A stretch of DNA of 64,000 nucleotides from Gyrodactylus bullatarudis (taxonomy: Eukaryota > Platyhelminthes > Monogenea > Gyrodactylidea > Gyrodactylidae): NCBI GenBank assembly GCA_012064415.1, contig SSNU01000091.1, forward strand, positions 1-64,000, written 5' to 3'. Made by a program: the position numbers and the translations under genes. The stretch's first letter is position 1; each line of letters starts with the position of its first letter. Of the stretch, positions 35,701-48,700 are shown piece by piece. The notes beneath the pieces were generated by a model that worked only from the letters and a program-made list of their open reading frames with translations, searched no databases and was not told the origin of the DNA.

Positions 35701-38141
35701 TAAAAATTTTGGAAATATCCTTGGAATTGCAATTCGATGCTGAGAGCATAAAGATTACTGTTGATCATACAGAGGACAGGTTCCATTTCAAACTATATAG
35801 AAATAAGATTACCGATGAATGGGTTCTGGAGTCAAGGGCAAACGCAGATTGCCACTTTATATTTCATAGGAATCCTGTTAATTACAGAATGATTGTTCTC
35901 TTGGGTGGTGAGAACGCTTTGATAAGGGCTGAAAGGAACTTTGTCGTGTCTACGCAAGAATTTTCTCTCCTGAATGGCTCTTTGATGAGAATCTTTAGCT
36001 CGGAGAGGATGTCAGACGAAAGCTTTGTTGAATTCTTTGATCATTTTATTATCAAAAGTGATTTAGTTTATTTTCCGAATGGCTTCTTCAACTTTTCAGA
36101 TAGTTCCTTCTCATACTCATTGTTCAACAGTGGTCTACAGGTGGCCTACAATCGGAATCTCTTAGAGTTTCTTATAAGACTTAAGGAATATCGGCTACAT
36201 GTTTCAAGAGGGATCCATCTATCCAAAGATGACTTGTCCATTGTTACATTGCAGGAAGGTGTCTTGGACATTCGACCATCAAGTTCTTCATTCATCATTC
36301 TTGATAAAGGTATCAACATTCAATTTGACGCCAGTTTCATGATGATTTTTAAGAACGAAAAAGACTTTTGTCTGACCTATTCGAATGCCACGATCAAATC
36401 TGATTGGAGAGCCATTCAGATCGAAATGTCAGATCAAATACTTATGATTAACCTCACCTCTGGAATCAAGTATCAGGATACTATGAACCGAATTATAATG
36501 GCTTATCGATCTGATGAAGATGCTCATGTTCTATATTGGAAGAAGAAGAAAAAGTTCATTCATTATCTCGAATGGAATACGAAAGAGGAAATTTTCTACA
36601 ACTACACCAATGTTGAGGGTTCCTACTTTTTCGTTGTGAGTAAACTGTCCCAGGACCCCGTGCAGGTAGCCATACCCGGAGCGAACATCCTCATTGATGT
36701 GAATGACAAGGTTTCTTTTGTGAAAATAATCTTACCCAAGAGAATCATCTCGTTCCTTCAAGCTGGTGTCAATAGGACTTTTATTGAATTTCTTGATGAA
36801 ATGATTGAGCTTCGTTTCGAAAAGAGAGACTTTCTCTCTTTCAACTTGAAATATCTCCTCATGGAAACCTTCAAGTTAATGCTAGACAAGCAACAGTTAA
36901 AGTTGACGTATATGAACCAAATTAACGCAGAAACATCAATTACAGTGAGAAACGATTCACTAGAGGGAGTCTTGTTCGATATTTTCCAGTTGGAGCTGAA
37001 CAAGAATCATTTACTCATTAAGGATACCACTTCTGAAATCTTTAGGTTGGATAATAGTCCAGATGGAATACGCGTGTTATTATTCGATGAAGAGTTTATG
37101 GTTGTAACTAAGAGTCAGAATTTCACCCTTCTTGGTCGTATGAATCAACAGAGAATCAACTTTACAAGGGAGAATTTGAATGAGTTCAAGTTACAGTTAT
37201 CCAAGGAAAATGACACACAAACATACTTGATAGTTTTTGACAATTTTAGCATTCAACGCATCTATAAAGGTGAAAGGGATAAGGTTCTTGTTGAATCTCA
37301 AAAATGCGGTGCATTCCTCAAGAATATTCGCTACCCGGGCAGATCTCAAGAAATCTATATTGGATGTGACATACTCAAGTTTCTTGGTCCATGCAAACTA
37401 GAGTATTTCTCCATAAAGGAATTTTTCATTGACGCCAAGGGCTTGCTGATGAAGAGACAAACAAAAAATTACCTCAAAATAAAACGAGCCTACGATAAAT
37501 CAAAGTTCAATAATTACTCAGTCTTGGATCTGGGTAGTATGATAAAAGCTGTAAACGACTTGGAAGAGCTCTATCAGCGTATTAGCATGAGTAAGATACA
37601 AGAAATCTTGTACACTATCGGAAACTCAACAAAATTTTCACTGTCTGAAAAGATTTCTGAATTAAACATAACTGAATCATGTATAAAAGGGCTACAGAAA
37701 TTGCGTACGATAATCTTGAGAGAGTCAAAAAGGACTATCAACCTCTTGGGTCATTCCATGGATAAAAGTGGTGAATTTGATATTGATGAAGGCCTTGATC
37801 GGTTCTATTCACAAATCAATGGAATTCTCAGTTACTTTGGTCTTGTCCCGACCTCCAGGGAAATGAACATGACCAACAGTCAACTAATATTCAATCTGAA
37901 GGTATTTTTGAGGAAGTACACTTATTTGAGCATTCAGAGTCAGAGAACCTTGTTCTCCCATCTCATGTTATGGTACAAGACAGTGCTGGGAAATACAAGA
38001 GACTATATTGGCCAGTTTAATGAAATTCTGTTAGATCTCGAGAAGAGAGATCAATATGATCTAGTGAGTTACATAGATTCTTTGATGGAAATCAATATTT
38101 CCGTCTGGAAAAAAGAGAGAGAATTTTTTATTGTGCAATAA
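26747..38141 (+). CDS. Giant large lipid transfer protein (apolipophorin/apoB/vitellogenin superfamily)
   Basis: Three exons, 26747-28150, 28213-28310 and 28364-38141, join in phase to 3,759 residues; the last exon alone is 9.8 kb. A signal peptide occupies about residues 1-20. Residues about 22-225 have the LLTP beta-barrel pattern with paired cysteines, and about 240-640 the helical lipovitellin region. The remainder is low-cysteine, rich in alternating hydrophobic beta-strand segments and N-x-S/T glycosylation sites, as expected of the lipid-pocket and beta-belt part. Two furin-type sites are visible: R-S-K-R ending at residue 228 and R-Y-K-R ending at 2308. I see no cysteine-rich von Willebrand D domain at the end, unlike vitellogenins and many apolipophorins, so it is nearer apoB in layout. 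Such proteins are secreted and carry neutral lipid between tissues. Family assignment rests on N-terminal architecture and size; the sequence is very divergent. Confidence 0.75.
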
Positions 38142-38193
38142 CATAAAGCTAAGGTTTTTCAAATAGTTTAGATCAATCTGAAAAGGTACCGAA

Positions 38194-38211
38194 AATAAAA
38201 TTACAAATAAA
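38194..38211 (+). terminator. Polyadenylation signals of the lipid transfer protein gene
   Basis: Two AATAAA hexamers (38194-38199 and 38206-38211) lie 53-70 nt after the stop codon, a normal distance. Confidence 0.6.
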
Positions 38212-38986
38212 ACAGGTAATTTTCGATAACAATAGGATCTTCTCTGGAGCTATTTATCGTTCTTCAAGCTTTGATTATAATTAATGTAGTTACAAGTTAT
38301 AATGATGATAACTTCCGAGGCAGATAGCTTGTTATTTTTGAATAAATACATGTAGGATTTTTATGTAAAAAATATTTTCTTAACTTATTTTGTAATTGTT
38401 ATATTTTCTTATACCTAAAGTCAAATTGTGACGAATCTTTCTGGATCTCTTGTTTTGGACGCTAAAATAAAATGAGCCTATAATAAAAAGTATTTCTGAA
38501 AAGAATTCAAATTGGCAAAAGAAAATTGGCCCTTAAGAACGAAGGGAAATGATTCAGACAATACATCTTCTAGATAAGTTTTTTCCCTGGTTATTATGAT
38601 GAAGATGTTCTTTTCATATCTAGATGTTAGAATTCGGATAAGCAAGTGTCAATTCCATAAGATATTGTCTAAAAATTTTATAATTATTCAAAACAACCTG
38701 TATTCAAAACAATGAGTATTGAGTGATGGGAGATGAATTGGGGTTCTGGCTCGGGTTCGAATATTATTTGACTCTCTTATGGAATTATCACTTGCTTATC
38801 CGAATTCCAACGTCAATCTCCATCAAGTTAGAGTTCATATGGATTTGTGGTGATAGCACACACTAAGCTAGTAGATTTATTCAGAGGAGAGTATTGCCGG
38901 GCTTCTTCGAATACATTTCTTGAACTATTAAGTGAGGAATTCATTAAGAGGATTAGAAGACTAGTGAATATGTAGTGATTAAGCTT
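38212..38986. other. Intergenic stretch after the lipid transfer protein gene
   Basis: Holds a dispersed repeat near 38225-38275 (inverted match near 18040-18090) and the small inverted-repeat element at 38627-38812. The rest is unassigned. Confidence 0.5.
38627..38812. repeat. Short inverted-repeat element, about 186 bp
   Basis: Ends of about 36 bp are inverted copies with a shared G-A-A-T-T-C-G-G-A-T-A-A-G-C-A-A-G-T-G core and A-T-T-C-C-A-T-A-A-G-A next to it. No ORF. A G-G-T-T-C-G-A-A-T stretch inside resembles a tRNA-derived B box but no tRNA fold is present. Confidence 0.6.
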
Positions 38987-39490
38987 TTATTTCACCGGAT
39001 CTCGCCAGACTCTTACACCGGCTAGATACAGAAAATTAGTACATTTTTGGAATCCTCTGATTGGTTGATCAGGTTCACCTATTGAGTTGATGTTGACGAG
39101 GAGAGGAAAGAGTCTATTTGTAACTGCCCACTGCATCATTTCCTTTTCGTTCCCTTTTTTTCTAATTGCAGGCTTTTTATTGATTGGCTTGAAACTGATA
39201 ATTACTGGTTGAGAAATAATTTGATTATCAACGACTGTTGACTTCTCTGAGTGTGCATTTTCATCAATTGTAACTGTTTCTGGGGATGACATCTGAAGTT
39301 GATTACCTAGAGAGCTCATTTGTTTCAAAATTTGGTTCAAATTCAGAACTTTAACGTTTTCTAGGAGATGTCTCAGCCTCTGCAGCCAAATTCGAATTCT
39401 TCGTCTAATGATGAATCTGCGAAATTGGTAGACATTTTGAGCTAAAAGGTTGAAAAAATAGAAAATTGGGGCACAAAATTTGAAAATCAA
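38987..39490 (-). CDS. Unrecognised 167-residue ORF, member of a duplicated coding repeat
   Basis: Open minus-strand frame, no introns inferred. The N-terminal part is hydrophobic then strongly basic (I-I-R-R-R-I-R-I-W), the middle Ser/Thr-rich, and the end has a L-F-P-L-L-V-N-I-N block and L-A-G-V-R-V-W-R-D-P-V-K before the stop. I recognise no family. The C-terminal third and its DNA recur at 18601-18810, where the copy has a stop. This could be the last exon of a gene, a mobile-element ORF or a small gene duplicated once. The ATG at 39488-39490 is not supported by any other evidence, and the first 40 residues fall on family-A repeat-like sequence, so the true start may be downstream. Confidence 0.35.
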   Translation of the reverse strand: MIFKFCAPIFYFFNLLAQNVYQFRRFIIRRRIRIWLQRLRHLLENVKVLNLNQILKQMSSLGNQLQMSSPETVTIDENAHSEKSTVVDNQIISQPVIISFKPINKKPAIRKKGNEKEMMQWAVTNRLFPLLVNINSIGEPDQPIRGFQKCTNFLYLAGVRVWRDPVK

Positions 39491-39718
39491 AATATGGTCT
39501 AATTTTAGTCAGATTGAATTTTTTTCAGAAATTTATTTTATTTCAATAACACTCATGGGCCAATTCATTGTAGAATTAAAAATTAAAATCTACGTAATTC
39601 TGGCTATTCTAGAAAATAAATATTGAGTTTTTTGTAAAACCAATAAATGTCAACTAGGATTATATGAGCAGAGTTTAGGATTCAATCAATTTCCATGACC
39701 TAATTCTTATAAAATCCA

Positions 39719-40672
39719 ATGCAGATACAAGGAGGAATGAAAAGACTTATCAAATTATTCCAAACAACCCTGACTCCATCAGAAGACCTTGAGCCAGTGA
39801 TATGTCTTCTAGAGATCATGTCGAAGCCTTTGATCATGTCGAGAGATAATTTTTACATTTTGCAACTACCGTGTATTATGAGAATTGACCCGGAACAGTT
39901 CCTAAAGATCAAACTTTCGGAGAGGCTTCTGAAATGGTACTATCGAATGAGGAGTTATTCAACCAATACATTCGAAATGAATCTTGTCGATATCAAAATT
40001 GAAACTAGAAATAGGAACCTTAACAAAGCAGCTGGGCAAGTTTAATATACAAAAATTGGTTATTTCTTCAGATGTGAACTTCTTATTCCTTCTTATAGGG
40101 AGATTGCTCAGACATTTGGAAGCAGAAATTCGGTTGCAATTTTTGGCTATTTCTTTCAAACGTTGACAATTATTTTTGTCAAGGATCACGTATTATTAAT
40201 GAGGAATGGCCATTTCAGCATACTCGTGTTGGCAGGTTCAGCCTCACTCTCCAACTTATATTTCTCGTGTAAAAAGTTTAAGCCTTTTTCGGTGGACATC
40301 ACTACAACGAGTATCTTTGTCAATGTTGATCACGTTACCATCCTGAATGTGAAAAAGAACCAAGAGAAAAATGATACTAGGGTTGTTTTGGATCTTCTCC
40401 TGGACCATGGCCTAAAAATTATGCATGACACAGAGATAGTTTTAGTTAGGATGAGTGAATTTCAACATCTCACCCTGAAAGGAACTTTCACAGAGCTAAG
40501 CACTGAAGAGGGAACTGATTGCCAAGAGAATCTAAAGAAATGGTTTTGGACTATACCCAGGAGATGTCGAAGTCTCTTGAGTGAGAGAAAGTATCTCAAC
40601 TTGTGTAGGTACACATCGGAGAAGACTGCCAAAAAAGTCATCCAATGGAATTGTGATAAATATTTCATATGA
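39719..40672 (+). CDS. Unrecognised ORF pair in one frame, split by a single TAA
   Basis: 39719-40045 and 40163-40672 lie in the same reading frame. The only stop between them is the TAA at 40043-40045, and the frame is open from there to 40163. The second part (169 residues plus the open lead-in) has hydrophobic beta-like segments and five cysteines, ending N-C-D-K-Y-F-I. No family recognised. Splicing a GT at 40040 to the AG at 40097-40098 would give an alternative frame that also stays open for about 55 codons, so the true structure is unsettled. It follows the lipid-transfer-protein gene by 1.6 kb on the same strand. It could be a real gene with a small intron, or a pseudogene with one nonsense change. 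Confidence 0.4.
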
Positions 40673-42734
40673 AAACTTGTAAATAGAATGTATTCCTATA
40701 GAGTATATAAATTGTTTTTTTTTAAATATTGAAACTTGCTTTTTGGTAATGGATAAACCCACAAGAGTTAGAATCAAGATCTTTCAATGAAATAAACATT
40801 GGACTATTGAGAAACTCTATTTTTATTTAAATTAAATTCCTATTTACCTTTAGTGGCTGGTATCGGTCGTGTTTCAGTAGTAGAACAAAAAATGATTTAA
40901 AAAATTTAAATTCAGTTATACTCCATGATTTCGAAAAACAAATGTGACGTGTTTTGTTCTTATTCGATTCTTATCAATTTACCTTAAAAGTCTCAGAGAA
41001 TTTGTTATCTTGACTCGCATTTGATCTTTTGTCCAATAAAATACCAATATGATAAGGGCATCGAATTGAGGACATTGAAGAATAGTATCTACATATTGGT
41101 CATAAAAAACTAAATCTAGAGCTGGGAAATTGTATTTTTCATCCAAAGAATGAACATATTTTTCCGTTGAAGGAAGTTTTTAGAATTTATCAATTAAAAT
41201 TTATCAATCTTTTTTACTGTTTGAAAATAAACCAAGTTAAAATGTTCTCTGATTGATGTCGAGTCCATGAAAAATTAAACGATATCCTTGTCTAATCGTG
41301 AATCCGAAAAAATCTTTTAATCAGCCGTAATTTAGTGTCTACTCGAAATTGGCATTTTTTGATATGATTTTTACAAAAGTAGAATACGAATATGTTGAAG
41401 TACTTCAGTACTAGGGACCCCGATTGTATTGGATGAATTATAATTAGTCAATATGCAAGCATTATTTATCAATACTCAAACATGATTGGTCAATATCATT
41501 AATACTCAATTTTATTGGTTAATTTAGAAATTAGTCATCAAAAATGATGAATCAACATTGTTATTATTATTCGATATAAAGTCATGGTGTCCAGAAAAAG
41601 AAGCATCATATGGGACTCATTTGAAATAACACTTGTAAAGTGTGTGAGCATTGTAGCATCGAAGTTTCAACTAATGAGCAAACAACAAGCATTCACAATC
41701 ATTTTTCTAAAGTGCATAGTGACTTAAAATTTCGGTTTATGAAACTCCAGAAACTCATATCTTATGCAAACCTGCATCTTAATGGATATTTAGCAAAGAA
41801 ATGCATCTGATAACAGATTTCAGAACGAATCTTTCTTCAGAAAACATAAGATTGATTATATATTAATTGTAACCGGAATAAAATTCCTCAAAATAAAAAA
41901 TTTGAAATTAATCATTTGTCACTTTTGAGTAGTACGTAAAAAATTACTTAACAAGTTACCTATTCAATACAATTACAATTATGAAACAAGTCTGTATCAA
42001 TCAAGTACTTGCTTCAATGAATACAAAGGGGGTCCCTATTCAGTAATCCAGATCTGCTTTTATAATTTGAAGAGAAAAAATCAGGTCCTTTCTCATCTTA
42101 CGAATTCTTGATGCGAAAAATGAGGTTCTTGATAACTCCGTATAAATCAGCTTTAGTTTGGGACTGCATTTTGTCAAGTTTTGCTATTGATCAAGATCTG
42201 CGAAAGAGCCTTGGCGAGATCTATTCAAGATTAAATTTTTATCACACGATTAGATAACGAGAAAGCCAAACATGAGCACAGAGAGCAATTCCAGAGTCGA
42301 TGACATTTGTGTGTTTGTCCTTAAGATAGTGGATTAGTTTGATGTCTGATTCACTAAACTAATGTTAATGACGATAAAGAATTCATTTATTCATATATTA
42401 TAGTACAATATCAATAATAATAATAGTAGTTATTACATTTCGAATTATGCAATAATATATAAGAGTAAGAATATGTATTATAAAAGAAGTACATTGAATA
42501 AAATTAAAGGATAAATATTTCTTACTTAATCTGAATTCGTATGATGATACAGAATATATCTTAGGAAATCCTATACAATAGATAAATACCAAGTTTGTAA
42601 TAAATAAATAAATGATGTTGGGCCTTGATGATGAATGCGGATAAGAAGCATGGATGTTTACCCCTCCCCTACTCCTCATATGAAATGTGAAAAAATCAAT
42701 TTAAATTAAAAAATAAAATCAAGAATCGTCCTCA
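40673..42734. other. Intergenic stretch without recognised gene
   Basis: About 2 kb of AT-rich sequence. Repeated C-A-A-T-A-T/C-T-C-A-type direct repeats occur near 41450-41530. No exon, tRNA or transposon could be supported. The minus-strand 3' UTR of the FCHO gene would lie at its right end. Confidence 0.5.
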
Positions 42735-45700
42735 TCATGTCTTTATGAAGGCATACTTTTCAGCGATAAGGCGCTCTCTGATCAGGGGCATCTTCAATAA
42801 AGAGGTAGTAGGATTGTTGATTTGGTTGAGGAGGCTACACTTGACACCAGACGGTAGGGAACCCTCGAGAATGAATTTGAGGTAAACCTTTTCTGGACAT
42901 CCAATTTCTTCGATAGTTTCAAAGGTACCAGATATTGTACCGGTGTAAACTCCTAGAATGAAATTAGATTTTTGTCAGATCAGGTTCATTATTGAATTAA
43001 TCAATTTGGAAGATTCATCTTTCTAAGCAAAGAAATCAAGAAATAAAATTTAGGGCGCGGGATTCAAATCCCAAAACTGGAACTAAACTGCTAAATTAAT
43101 CTTTGGGAAATTCCTAATTCTGTAAAATGAATTTATGGATCAAATATCGTATTACATTGAGTGTTTAATTATTGTTTGATATTTTTTGGTTAGAACATCA
43201 TTTCTCGTAAGCTAAAAAGAAGTTGAAAATCAGTCGTTCAAAGCAATATGGTACAGGAGTTACTGTTTTGAGACACTCTCATTGTTCAATCTCATAAACA
43301 GCTATCATAAAAGATTAATTAAAAATATACAAATTGAAATTTGTAGAGAATAAAATTTTCTACGAGATTGTCAGAAAAAATTGGAATTTTCTTATTTCGT
43401 TTCTGAGTTATTTAGATTTTGACGCAAAAATTACCCTTATTTTTTAATTTTTTTCCCCGCTTTAATTAGGGGCATGAACCCTTTATACACCCATAATTTG
43501 GTAACCGTTAGATTCCTCATTTTTTCTTCTATTCAACAGTGTGACTTCTGTTTCATATTAAGGTCCATTACTGGAAAAAAATGAAATTATTATTAGTGAT
43601 AAACTGAAATTTTGTGAAAATTTGTGTTTTGGCCAATATCTCAGCTCTAGCATTATTTTAAGGTCAGATTCGTGATCAGCGTAAAATTTTGTTTGAAGAA
43701 AATATCCTGACCCCCCACCACCCGTGTAATCAGAAATGGTTGAAATTAAATAATTCATCAGAAAAGAACTATTTGTTGAGATATTAATTGATCTCTAGAT
43801 GATTTATCATTCAAAAGTGTGAGCATAAATTGTAAAAAATGGATTATCAAAAATTTAAGCCGTCTGTTTAAAATTATTCATTCCTGTGATTTTATAGAAA
43901 TAATTTTTAAAGAAATTTACAATTACAGGAATTTCCCGGGGCTCAATGTTAATGGACCGATTCAACAATAATGATTAGCACATTCGTGATAGCAATACTT
44001 TGGTTTACTCCCAATTTCAATCTAGTGACCAATGTTTTTTTCAAATATCAACTTACCATTCAAGAGACTCGGAGGTCTAAGTGGAACCTGCCATTCAACA
44101 TGTTGAGTCTCTGGACAGAATTTGCACTCTGGCTGGGTCCTCATATTGCCAATTAGTCCCTTTGCAAATTGGAAAGCTATTGATAGATTCTTGTCTCTAT
44201 AAAGACAGTTGACACAAAGGATAATACAGAACTGAGCTTTATAGATAAATTTGAATTGAAAGGAAGTTATGAGAAATCATTGGAAGATGACAGAAGAAGA
44301 AAAAAAATTGTAAAGATAGCTGAAGAGTTGTATAGGAAGGGAATAATGGAAAATTTTGAAGATGAGAAGTCACTATTTCTACAAAAATCTCAAAATTTTC
44401 CTTCGGGAAGTCAGGAGAAATTTTATTTTTCAAATTCTGTGATGAAATAAACCAAAAATTTGTGGAAATTAGAAAGAATCTGAGCAATTTTCGAACTCAA
44501 AATTTTTATCGATTTCAAAGATTTGAAGCAGATAAATGCAGATATTCGAGATCAGCATTAGACAAAGAATTCGAATTGGGCCGTGGAGATTTGGTGCATT
44601 TTTGAAATTCGAAAAACGACCCATTTCTGGTCAGATTGAATTTTTCAGAATTTTTTTTCAATTTCCACAACTTTTTAGTTTTTTTTATCATGGAATTCGG
44701 AAAATAAATTTTCTCCTGACTTCTCGAAGAAAAATATTGAGATTTTTGTAGAGAAAGTAAATTCGCATCTTCATGTCAAACTAGCTATAGATAAAAAAAG
44801 ATTAATAGATTACGTGAGACTTACTCATTCTGATTTAGGGGAGGTTCTTGGTTATTATAATTGACAAAAGTTGAATAATCTAGGCGAAAATCTGTCTTGT
44901 TTTTATCAAAGCGCCAATTGGTGCATAATAAAACTGGTGGCCGTATCATATTTATGTTGACCAGCCATTGAATGAGCTCTAAATGTATGAAATGTTGAAA
45001 AGAGTTCAGAGTTTGACTGCGCTTAAGCCAGGCATAGAAAGTAATTCGGTCGATTTTCACGTTGACAAGATCATCACTAATTCGATCGATAGAAATTCCA
45101 ATATGCAATGAGCGAATCTCTTTAATTTTCGAGGCATTGCTTAAGGAAAAGACTGGCTCTGGTAGAGAGTCTAGTTGACATTCTTTCACCTTATCTAACC
45201 ATGAGAGAGCTTGGACCTTGGAGATGGCTGCAATAATCTTTCCAATGGTCTGTTGTTGACTCTCAAGATGGGTGTTCGGACCTTCTTGCAATGAGTTAAA
45301 GTCCACATCTGGAAATTCTGCTAGCCATTCCTCAACAATCAGAATGGATATCTCTAGGGATGTGAGGGAGGATGTCTGATCAATTTTACTTATGCTATCC
45401 GAGTTTTGCCTCATCTGGGTTGAAGAGGTAGAGGCAATCTTTTGTTTCTCTTGGCCGAATGCAACCAGTCTTCGAATCATATCATCCTCGGTCATTTCGG
45501 GATCCACGTAGACTTCATCTTCTTGATTTGTTTGGAATTCGGTTGTCGTTTTGAGCACCTCTTGAGGATCACTTGGTATCTTCTCTTGGTCTAGGCCTTC
45601 ACATTTACTACCCGAGGAGATATCATCAATCTCTTCGAATTCGTCAAGAGAATCGTCTCTTTTGTCTCGGTCAGCAGATACGAAAATACTGTCCCCCTCT

Positions 45701-48700
45701 TGGTCGAGAGTCTATGAGGAAATGGGAAAAAATTTCTTGATAATTCTATTCTATTAATTCAATGGAAAATTGAGTAAATTTCGACATTCAGAACCAGGTA
45801 GTAGGAATAAAAGAAATGGGGTTACAATTCCAAAAAATGACTCCAAAGAAAAGTTTTTTTTCGACCTCTAAAATAAATTGGTTATTCAATATTAATTAAC
45901 CTGAAGGACGCAAAATTAATGAAATAACGCAAAAGACCTTACTTGAGATGAAAAATAACCAAAATTCAAAACATCAATAAACAAAGTTCAATTTCATTGA
46001 GTCATTTTTGGAATAAACCCAAGGAAAGTATTTGGAATTGTAAATTGATTCAATCAAAATTCTAGAGTATGATTTTGTTCTGATTCTGTCTTCAATTCTG
46101 GAAAATGTCTTTTTTTCAATAGGAGCCGAAAAGAAGTTAACTCAGTTTTATAATAAAATTTATTAAAACTTAGGTCAATATTAGAATTCTCAGCCATATA
46201 TTAACTCAGATAGTATAAAATCACCATTATTAAGACTTGCTTTGAACCACGTTATATCGAGAGAAACTATTACATCCATTTGTAGATGGTGTTGTTGAGG
46301 AATAAACTCAGGAACCCTCAAGTAAGAGGGAATATGGCAACTAAAGAAATACAATGTTGAAGTTACCCCTCTTATTCTAAACAAACTTTAGGTGAATTTG
46401 GGAAACAGTTTCATCCTTGAATCGCAATTGCTAGGTTTTGAATGTTTTTTTTAAGGGGAGTCAAAATTCAAGCTCACCAAGAAAAGTGAAGATTGTTTTA
46501 TTACAATTAGGAAAAGTTGGACTGACATTGGAGAAAATTGTTAGCCATAATTTTATTCAAGAGTTATTTTCTTTCGTTCAAGGCAATAAAATCAAATAAA
46601 CCCGAATAATAACGATATAAAATAAATGTATTAATATTATATTATAAAAGATTTGAATTTACCTGAATGCTGTAATACTTACAAATGCAATAATTAACAT
46701 TATCGTAGGTTATGAAATTAGATATAAGATATTCATACTGTACTAATTGTTACCTTGAATTTAATTCTTAGTTTAGATTTACTGGAATCTAGATCATGAG
46801 ACCAATCTTGACGATATGAAGAAAAATCTATCTTTGAGAAAATTTCAAATCTCGAATTAGCGCCGATTTCAAAATTTTTTGTTGATTTCAAAGTGAAAGA
46901 GAATGATCAAGAGTTGATTTTTAGGACCATGATTAGACAAAGAAATCAAGAAATATGCTGAATCAGATTTTTAAAATGCTCCTCCCTATTTTTTTTTCTT
47001 GATCACTTCTATTGCTTGAAAATCAATGAAATTTTGATGCTTCAAGATTCCTGGAGAATTTCGGGTTCATTAAAACTTTAATAATGACACAAGGTCTTCC
47101 TTGTCTTGTTGTGATCCGAAAAATAATCTTTTGGTCATTCTCTCACATTGAAAACTAGGTCTATTTCGTAGTTTATACTGTTTTTGAAATGAGTTTATCA
47201 ATTCCTATTGGCTTATTCTCTACCTTCATCGGAGCATAGTTTGGTAAATAGTACAGTTTTATCTGATATAAAAAGGATTCGAGTATTTTCTTTGTCTAAA
47301 ACGTATGATACTCGTTGTTGTTTTGCATGTAAATAGAATACTAGAAGAGAATCTCGATAACTATTAAAGGTCAAATCAATTTATATACTGTTGTGATATG
47401 GATTGTGTTAGATCTGTAAAGAAGTTGGCTAAGAAATTCTGATTTATAGATACTTTTGGACACCGCGGGAAATAGATAAAACATGAATTACAAATTACTC
47501 GGTCAGATGATGAATCGTCAGCCTGTGATAGGTTCTTTGAATCGAAATAATTCACAATATTTTGATCATGTTCCGAACGATTGGTAGGCAGGGCAATGGA
47601 ATCATTCTCTGTAAATTCATGAACAGAGACATCTCCAAGATTTACGAGAGTGTCCTCATTCTCAAGACATGAACTGGAAAAGGTATCTTTCCTCTGGATT
47701 CCCTTTGGCTCTGGATCCTTTTCCATGGTGGTCTTGTTATTTCTTAACGGGTGAGAGGTTTCCTCTCCAAACTTGTCAAAGTCAGCAAAGGACTCATTCA
47801 GGGTGTTTGAGGAGTAGTTGAGAGACGTTTCCTCAAGTCTGTTTGGCACCTCGAGAGGGATAGCCATGGAAAGTTTGGCTGAGAGTACAGAGGAAGCTGA
47901 AAGAATTTTAATGAAAATTTTTCTTAAGTCTATCTTCAGGTTCTAAGCATATCTTAAATCTTTGAGCAGCAAGGTTGAAAACTTACGCCTAGGCCGTTCC
48001 CGACTAACATTATCTAGAGATGAAGGAAAAAGTTATAAGAAGGTATCAAAATTTTTGGTGTAAACCTACTGGTAGGATTGCTATCATGAATTGAATTCTT
48101 GTCATGTAATAGAGAGTTTTCTGATGTAAGACTTCGATTACGTTGTAGATGTGGGGAATCAAGAACTTTCTGTGGCGGCGGCAACGCAAACAAATTCGAT
48201 GACTTGAAAGAATAAATTTATAAAATTAAGACCCTGATGTCACTGATTTGTCCCGATTGGACACTTTTAGAATAATAGGATTACTTACATTTTTATTAGC
48301 ACCAATAGTTGGCTTACTCGGCCTAGTTATCGTTGCACTTGGTTCAGGTGTATATGGTAGGTCTATTTTAAAAGCTCCATCTTGTACATTTGTGGAAATA
48401 TTCGAATCCATCAACGGTTTTATCACAACCTATAAAAATGTATATTATACATTGTATAAGATAAATACACCAAGAAATTAATAGATAGAAAAACCAACAT
48501 TGAGTTTTTTTCGATTTATGGTTGAGTTAGCTTCAACATTTTCATCGGATGAAGTTGAGGAATCATCAGAACCCTTGCTATTCACCCTTGAGGAATCATG
48601 GATGAAGTTGCTCTGCTCAGGGTTTATCCGGTAGCCCTCTTCGTCAACTTGAAAATCTTCAATTACTGACATTGTCCTCCAGTCAGTTGAGTTCTTTTGG

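Noticed and set aside
38725..38760. GGTTCGAAT resembling a Pol III B box (tRNA or SINE)
   Set aside because: No A box upstream and no tRNA fold; the sequence lies inside a small inverted-repeat element.
43045..43085. GGGATTCAAATCCC, a perfect tRNA-like T-arm in an FCHO intron
   Set aside because: No acceptor stem, D-arm or anticodon arm at the right distances; a bare palindrome.
46190..46384. Minus-strand 64-codon ORF in the FCHO 1.8-kb intron
   Set aside because: No similarity to FCHO, no matching splice phase, and composition typical of chance ORFs here.
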